DNA of 10,027 nt. It comes from an uncultured bacterium (lineage in GTDB: Bacteria > Planctomycetota > UBA1135 > UBA2386). The first letter of the stretch is position 1; the number at the start of each line of letters is the position of its first letter. Positions 6,223 through 10,027 of this stretch are shown here, piece after piece. The translations under genes and the position numbers were made by a program. The stretch lies in contig CALKYL010000127.1 in the NCBI GenBank assembly GCA_938003515.1, positions 1 through 10,027 on the forward strand, written 5' to 3'. The notes beneath the pieces are model-generated. The model had not been told where the DNA came from, ran no database searches, and worked only from the letters and a program-made list of their open reading frames with translations.

Positions 6223-8640
6223 ATGAGAGCCCTCGCCACCGTTCTGGCGCTCGCCGCCGTTCTTCCCACCGCACCCGCGCAGCGCGCGATGGACGCCGAT
6301 CGCGGCCCGATCGTGCGCGACCCGGTCGACCGCGCCGTCGGCCAGCGCGCCGAGGATCGCCTCGCCGGCGCCCCGGCCACGGACGCGCTGGGCGGGCCGG
6401 AGTGGACCGCGCCGCACGTGGTCGTCGGCATCCACACGCAGGCCGACGACCCGGAGGGCGGCGCCTACGGGATCTGGGCGGCCGGCAAGGACTACAAGGT
6501 CTCGTTCCACGACGGCGCGACCTACGTGCCGTTCCTCGGCGCCGATTACCCGCACAACCAGCCCTTCCGCTGGACGACGACCTCGGTCACGGTCGGCGGC
6601 GAGGAGCTCGCGACGCGCGCGGCGCCCGTCGGCCGGCAGGCGTCCGACACCCGCTACGAATACGACCACGGCGGCGTCGTCGAGGCCTACGACGTGCTGC
6701 TCGACGGCCTCGAGCAGACGTTCGTGATCGCGGGCGGGCCGGCCGCCGCGGGCGACCTCGTCGTGCGCGGTGAGGTCGGCACGGCGCTGCACGCGGCGCC
6801 GGTCGCGGACCGGCACGGCGACGTCGTGTTCTTCGACGCGGCCGGCGACCCGATCCTGACCTACGGCGCGGCGACCGCGGTCGACGCGCAGGGGCGCTCC
6901 GCGGCGATGCGCACGCGCTACGAAGGCGGCTCGTTCGAGCTCGTGCTCGACGGCGCCTGGCTCGCGTCGGCGCAGTTCCCGGTGGTCGTCGACCCGCTGA
7001 TGAGCAGCAACGTGCTGCTCAACACGTGGGGGCAGCCGTTCGGCTATCCGCTCGACCTCGACGTGCTGCGCGACGACGAGCGCCCGACCGACAACGTCTG
7101 GATCTGCTACGCGCGCCAGGTGTCGGCGACCGACAGCGACCTCTGGGTCATGCGCACCAACGACGACCTGCCGAGCACGCTGTTCGTGACCGCGTTCACG
7201 GACCTGACGTCGTCATGGGGCACGACGAGCTGCGCGGTCGCCTACGCCAACTCGCGCGTCGTCTGCGCGTTCGTGCGCGACTTCGGCAGCACGCGCAACG
7301 TGCGGTGGCACGCCCACCACGTGAACGACCTCGCGTTCCGAACCGGCGTCGGCGCGCTGACCGCCTCGAACAACAACTGGCGCGTCGACGCCGGCGGCAA
7401 CCGCGCCGGCACCGGCAGTGACCGCGTCATGGTCGTGCACCAGCACGAGAACAGCGCGACGTTCGCGAACACGTCGCAGAGCCAGCGCCGCGCCTTCTAC
7501 GTCGATCTGTCCGGCGTGACGTCGACGCGGTCGCAGGGCGTCGTCGCGAATCCGATAACGATCCTCGGCGCCAGCACGACCGACTGCGAACGGCCGCGCG
7601 TCAACCAGGTCGCGGACGGCTTCGGCAACAACCACTGGTGCGTCGTGCACCAGTACGTCGAGAGCAACGACCCGAGCGACGACTGGGACGTCTACATCGA
7701 CATCTGGAGCGTGACCGGTCGGCTGCTCGCCTACTTGGACCTCGAACCGAACAACGGCGAGCACAAGCTCGGTCCGGTCGTCGCCGGCTCGGGCGGGCGC
7801 TTCCTCGTCGTCTACGGCGGCGCCGACGTCGGCCTCCTCGGGCCGACGACGGGCATCAAGAGCTACGAGATCAACACGCAGCGCGTCGACTACGTCGGCG
7901 GCGCGCTCGGCTTTCCGCACGCGCACTCGCGGTACCTGAGCAGCAGCAGCCTGCAGCTCGAGACGCGCAGCGTCGCCTACGACACCAACACGACGTCGCA
8001 CTGGCTGTCGGTTGCGCGCTTCGGCAACGTCCTGTTCGCGGACATGCTCGGCTACCGCGGGCGCTACGTGACGTTCGACAACTTCATCCAGGGTCCGTCG
8101 ACCGTCACCTCGGTTCGACAGGCCGCGGCGAGCTTCGACGACGACCACGGCACGTTCGTCCTGGTCGGCGCCGAGTTCGTCACCGGCAGCCACCCGATCC
8201 GCGGCAACGTCTGGAGCAACGCCGCGATCCCCTCGCCGAGCCAGGGCGGCTTCGGGTGCACGTCGGCGAGCCTCGCGTGGGAGCCGGACGCCTTCCGACC
8301 GAGCAGCCAGCGCATCGGGCACGAGTTCAACGGCGTGACGCTCTACGGCGCGCCGAGCGGGTCGCTCGCGCTGCTCGCCGTCTCCCTGGCGCCCGCCAAC
8401 GTGCCGATCGGCGGCATCTCGTTGTTCGGCTCCGGGTGCAACCTGCTGATCGACAACGTCAACGGCTTCCTGGGCATTCTCGGCGTCGGCGTCGTCGGGC
8501 CGCTCTCGGCCCTGCGCTGGGGCCTGCCGCTCGACGAGAACTTCCCCCCGACGACGCTGCACTTCCAGTCGTTCCACCTCGACCCGTCGTCGTCGGTGTT
8601 CCTCGGCACGCCGCGGCTGTCGGTGCCGATCGGCCACTGA
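6223..8640 (+). CDS. Large secreted protein with 'FPVVVDP' domain, beta-rich body and planctomycete-type C-terminal domain
   Basis: The product has 805 residues. Residues 1-20 are a signal peptide (MRALATVLALAAVLPTAPAQ) with cleavage near APAQ. Residues about 60-258 form a domain whose end, AWLASAQFPVVVDPLM, matches a module common in large bacterial surface proteins, where a strand-rich unit closes with a '(Y/F)P-x-x-(I/V)DP' motif. Residues about 260-670 look like repeated beta strands with WICYAR, RWHAHH, NHWCVVHQY and FLVVYGG segments, each in a 'recorded value seen in the data' style reminiscent of beta-propeller blades; the number of blades is not clear. Residues about 676-805 (GGFGC onward) form a C-terminal domain containing FGSGCNLL and LPLDENFPPTTLHFQSFHLD. 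No catalytic residues are recognised. It is exported by Sec and probably extracellular or surface-associated; the ligand is unknown. Several Cys residues could form disulfides. Confidence 0.87.
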   Translation: MRALATVLALAAVLPTAPAQRAMDADRGPIVRDPVDRAVGQRAEDRLAGAPATDALGGPEWTAPHVVVGIHTQADDPEGGAYGIWAAGKDYKVSFHDGATYVPFLGADYPHNQPFRWTTTSVTVGGEELATRAAPVGRQASDTRYEYDHGGVVEAYDVLLDGLEQTFVIAGGPAAAGDLVVRGEVGTALHAAPVADRHGDVVFFDAAGDPILTYGAATAVDAQGRSAAMRTRYEGGSFELVLDGAWLASAQFPVVVDPLMSSNVLLNTWGQPFGYPLDLDVLRDDERPTDNVWICYARQVSATDSDLWVMRTNDDLPSTLFVTAFTDLTSSWGTTSCAVAYANSRVVCAFVRDFGSTRNVRWHAHHVNDLAFRTGVGALTASNNNWRVDAGGNRAGTGSDRVMVVHQHENSATFANTSQSQRRAFYVDLSGVTSTRSQGVVANPITILGASTTDCERPRVNQVADGFGNNHWCVVHQYVESNDPSDDWDVYIDIWSVTGRLLAYLDLEPNNGEHKLGPVVAGSGGRFLVVYGGADVGLLGPTTGIKSYEINTQRVDYVGGALGFPHAHSRYLSSSSLQLETRSVAYDTNTTSHWLSVARFGNVLFADMLGYRGRYVTFDNFIQGPSTVTSVRQAAASFDDDHGTFVLVGAEFVTGSHPIRGNVWSNAAIPSPSQGGFGCTSASLAWEPDAFRPSSQRIGHEFNGVTLYGAPSGSLALLAVSLAPANVPIGGISLFGSGCNLLIDNVNGFLGILGVGVVGPLSALRWGLPLDENFPPTTLHFQSFHLDPSSSVFLGTPRLSVPIGH

Positions 8641-8655
8641 TCGGGCCGGACGCGC

Positions 8656-8690
8656 GCGCGACCGCGGCGGCTCTCGCGCCGCGGTCGCGC
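8656..8690. terminator. Bidirectional terminator hairpin between convergent genes
   Basis: GCGCGACCGCGGCG (8656-8669) and CGCCGCGGTCGCGC (8677-8690) form a perfect 14-bp stem with a 7-base loop. It sits in the 67-base gap between the stop codons of two convergent genes (8640 and 8708), the expected place for a shared terminator. No T run occurs on either strand. Confidence 0.6.
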
Positions 8691-8707
8691 TGCGGGGCGC
8701 CGCCGGC

Positions 8708-10027
8708 TCAGAAGCCGACGACGACGTCCTGCGCGTTGGTCGGCTGCAGCGTGAGGCCGCCGCCGACGGCGTCGAGACGCACGCCCTGCAGGAACAGCTC
8801 GGTGCCCAGGACCCCGATGTCGTTCGGCACCGGGATCGTGTGGGTCAGGTTGCCGGGCACGCCCACGGCCGGCGGCGCGATCAGCGCCTCGCCGCCGAAC
8901 AGGGGCACCGGCGCGGGCAGCGCCGCCACGCCGGCGAACACGAACGTGAGCACGGTGTTCGGACCGGGGGCGACGGTCACGTCGAAGTTCGTGCCGAGCA
9001 GCGGCGGGGTCGCGCACTGGCAGGCGACCGGGTTGACGCCGGTGCCGTTGCGCAGCGTGCAGCCCGCCGACGCCGGCGACAGCACGAACAGGCCGTTCGA
9101 CACCGCGTTGCCGGCGCCGTCCTTCAGCGACGCGACGAACACGATCGAGCCGTCCTCGCGCAGCAGTGCGTCGTCGTTGCCGAAGATGTCGAGGAACCGG
9201 TCGTCGTCGAAGACGCCGTTGCCGTCGAGGTCGACCGGGTCGCTCTCGCGCGCCACGACCCGGCGGTTGCCGAAGCCGTCGAACAGCACGAGCACGCCGT
9301 TCTGGTCGGCGGGACCGTCGGTGACGCCGCCGACGAGGAACGCGCCGCTGCTGTTGCCGTCGAACGCGAAGAAGCAGTCGGTGAACGCCGTGTCGTCGAA
9401 GAACTCGCCCGAGCCGGGCTCGACCTCGAACGTGCCGGTCGAGTCGCAGACGACGACGCCGTTGCGGTAGACCCAGTCGTCCTCGGTGATGTCGTTGTTG
9501 CCGCGCACGTAGAAGTTGCCGGCGTTGTCGACCCAGGCCTTGACGATGCCGCTCGAATCGACGGGCTCGACGAAGCCGCTGCCGGCGAGCACGACGCCCT
9601 CCTGGACGATCACCAGGTCGTTGAGCGTCACGACGTCGTCGCCCGTCGTCGAGCCCGTCAGGTCGCCCTGCAGCAGCCGCAGCGAACCGTCGGCCGACAC
9701 GTAGAGGTCCTCGAATTCGAAGTTCTCCCACGCCTCGGTGGCGCCGCCGGCCTGACGCGTAATGCGGCCTTCCAGCGCTGCGTCGTCGTTAACGCCCAGC
9801 CCCCATAGGGCCAATTCCGTCGTGCCCGAGCCACCGCCGGTCTGCGGGTGGACGGAGTGCATGTAGACGTCATAGGAAACTTTGTACGAGCCGGTGTACG
9901 TATTCGGCGTAGCTCCGGCGAGGACGTTGATGGTTTTCCCCACGCCGCCGGTCAGGTTCGCCCGCATCAGTACGCCGCGCGTCGCAGCACTGCCGGCGAC
10001 CATGTTGGGTGCTTCGGGAATGCTGAA
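8708..10027 (-). CDS. Exported-type protein with calcium-loop-like motif and planctomycete C-terminal domain, 5' end outside the window
   Basis: The frame is open from the right edge to TGA at 8708-8710, giving 439 visible residues. An ATG at 10003 is not the likely start: eight in-frame residues (FSIPEAPN) precede it, no signal peptide follows, and the frame runs off the window. The first 92 residues contain GSYKVSYDVYM and TTELALWGLGV, like N-terminal beta-sandwich domains of exported planctomycete proteins. The middle has NFEFEDLYVSADGSLRLLQGD, TLNDLVIVQEG and repeated 'N-x-x-G-x-x-V/F' strands. DPVDLDGNGVFDDDR, encoded at about 9200-9241, has the D-x-D-x-N-G-x-x-D-D pattern of a calcium-binding loop. 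The last 105 residues start at CTLRNGTGVNP, carry LFGGEALI and end LQPTNAQDVVVGF, a C-terminal module I associate with planctomycete secreted proteins. Function is unknown. Codon use changes sharply near 9752-9760. Confidence 0.8.
   Translation of the reverse strand, partial: FSIPEAPNMVAGSAATRGVLMRANLTGGVGKTINVLAGATPNTYTGSYKVSYDVYMHSVHPQTGGGSGTTELALWGLGVNDDAALEGRITRQAGGATEAWENFEFEDLYVSADGSLRLLQGDLTGSTTGDDVVTLNDLVIVQEGVVLAGSGFVEPVDSSGIVKAWVDNAGNFYVRGNNDITEDDWVYRNGVVVCDSTGTFEVEPGSGEFFDDTAFTDCFFAFDGNSSGAFLVGGVTDGPADQNGVLVLFDGFGNRRVVARESDPVDLDGNGVFDDDRFLDIFGNDDALLREDGSIVFVASLKDGAGNAVSNGLFVLSPASAGCTLRNGTGVNPVACQCATPPLLGTNFDVTVAPGPNTVLTFVFAGVAALPAPVPLFGGEALIAPPAVGVPGNLTHTIPVPNDIGVLGTELFLQGVRLDAVGGGLTLQPTNAQDVVVGF
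9752..10027. other. Segment with codon use unlike the rest of the window
   Basis: Counting by hand, 21 of 92 codons of the leftward gene here end in A or T (for example AAA, GTT, TAT, CTA, ATT, CGT). In the next 92 or so codons only three do. G+C over 9781-10020 is about 64 percent by count, against about three-quarters elsewhere. The switch lies within a few codons of 9755, between the CAG and GCC codons. The reading frame is unbroken across it. Confidence 0.7.

Noticed and set aside
4389..6437. A leftward open frame of 682 codons over the GT4 gene and its flanks.
   Set aside because: It is antisense to the strongly supported GT4 enzyme and to the ends of both secreted-protein genes. The translation is Arg/Ala/Val/Asp-rich shadow sequence without motifs.
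7213..8637. A leftward open frame of 474 codons opposite the large secreted protein.
   Set aside because: The composition is shadow-like and no start signal or motif is seen. The sense strand encodes a protein with recognisable N- and C-terminal domains.
7638..9470. A rightward open frame of 610 codons crossing the convergent gene gap.
   Set aside because: It is out of frame with the large secreted protein, then antisense to the last gene, and it reads through a strong terminator hairpin. No coherent domain appears.
8343..9731. A leftward open frame of 462 codons in a different frame from the last gene.
   Set aside because: It is an Arg/Gly-rich shadow of the supported leftward gene and extends through the convergent terminator hairpin.
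1..10027. A new defence system, CRISPR array, mobile element or structured RNA gene.
   Set aside because: I saw no spaced repeat array, transposase or integrase motif, terminal inverted repeats, tRNA-like cloverleaf or nuclease/toxin domain. The GC hairpins found fit termination between genes.

Overview
This window is about three-quarters G+C, with coding regions that use G or C at almost every third codon position. The secreted proteins end in a short C-terminal beta-type domain that I associate with large-genome Planctomycetota. No ribosomal or other taxonomic marker is present, so the assignment to an uncultured high-GC planctomycete is inference from composition and protein style.

I support six protein genes. 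From left to right they are: (1) a leftward GT-C membrane glycosyltransferase of the AftB-like kind (1784 down to 1), cut by the left window edge; (2) a divergent rightward GT-C / GT39 (PMT-like) membrane glycosyltransferase (1981-3486); (3) a secreted 406-residue protein with an internal duplication (3577-4797); (4) a cytoplasmic GT4-type glycosyltransferase, TuaH-like (4887-6071); (5) a secreted 805-residue protein with an N-terminal 'FPVVVDP' domain and a repetitive beta-rich body (6223-8640); (6) a leftward secreted-type protein (10027 down to 8708), cut at its 5' end by the right window edge. Genes 2 to 5 run in one direction with gaps of about 90, 89 and 151 bases. Hairpins lie between them and in the convergent gap between genes 5 and 6.

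The set mixes three glycosyltransferases (two polyprenyl-phosphate-sugar type, one nucleotide-sugar type) with three exported proteins. This fits a region for cell-surface glycans and surface or secreted proteins, but no sequence evidence shows that these enzymes modify these proteins. Most gaps carry strong GC hairpins, so the genes may well be transcribed separately. The two secreted proteins with visible starts have good Shine-Dalgarno sequences. The three glycosyltransferase genes do not, and two of them have a TAG-CT hexamer 6 to 8 bases before the start codon, which would suit leaderless transcripts.

The least ordinary signal is at the right end. The first 92 visible codons of gene 6 (9752-10027) use A or T at the third position in 21 codons, against 3 of the next 92 or so. 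This sharp switch inside one open reading frame suggests a recombination junction or a chimeric assembly join. I do not see a convincing new defence, mobile or RNA-based system. No tRNA, rRNA, CRISPR array, insertion sequence or phage gene was recognised.
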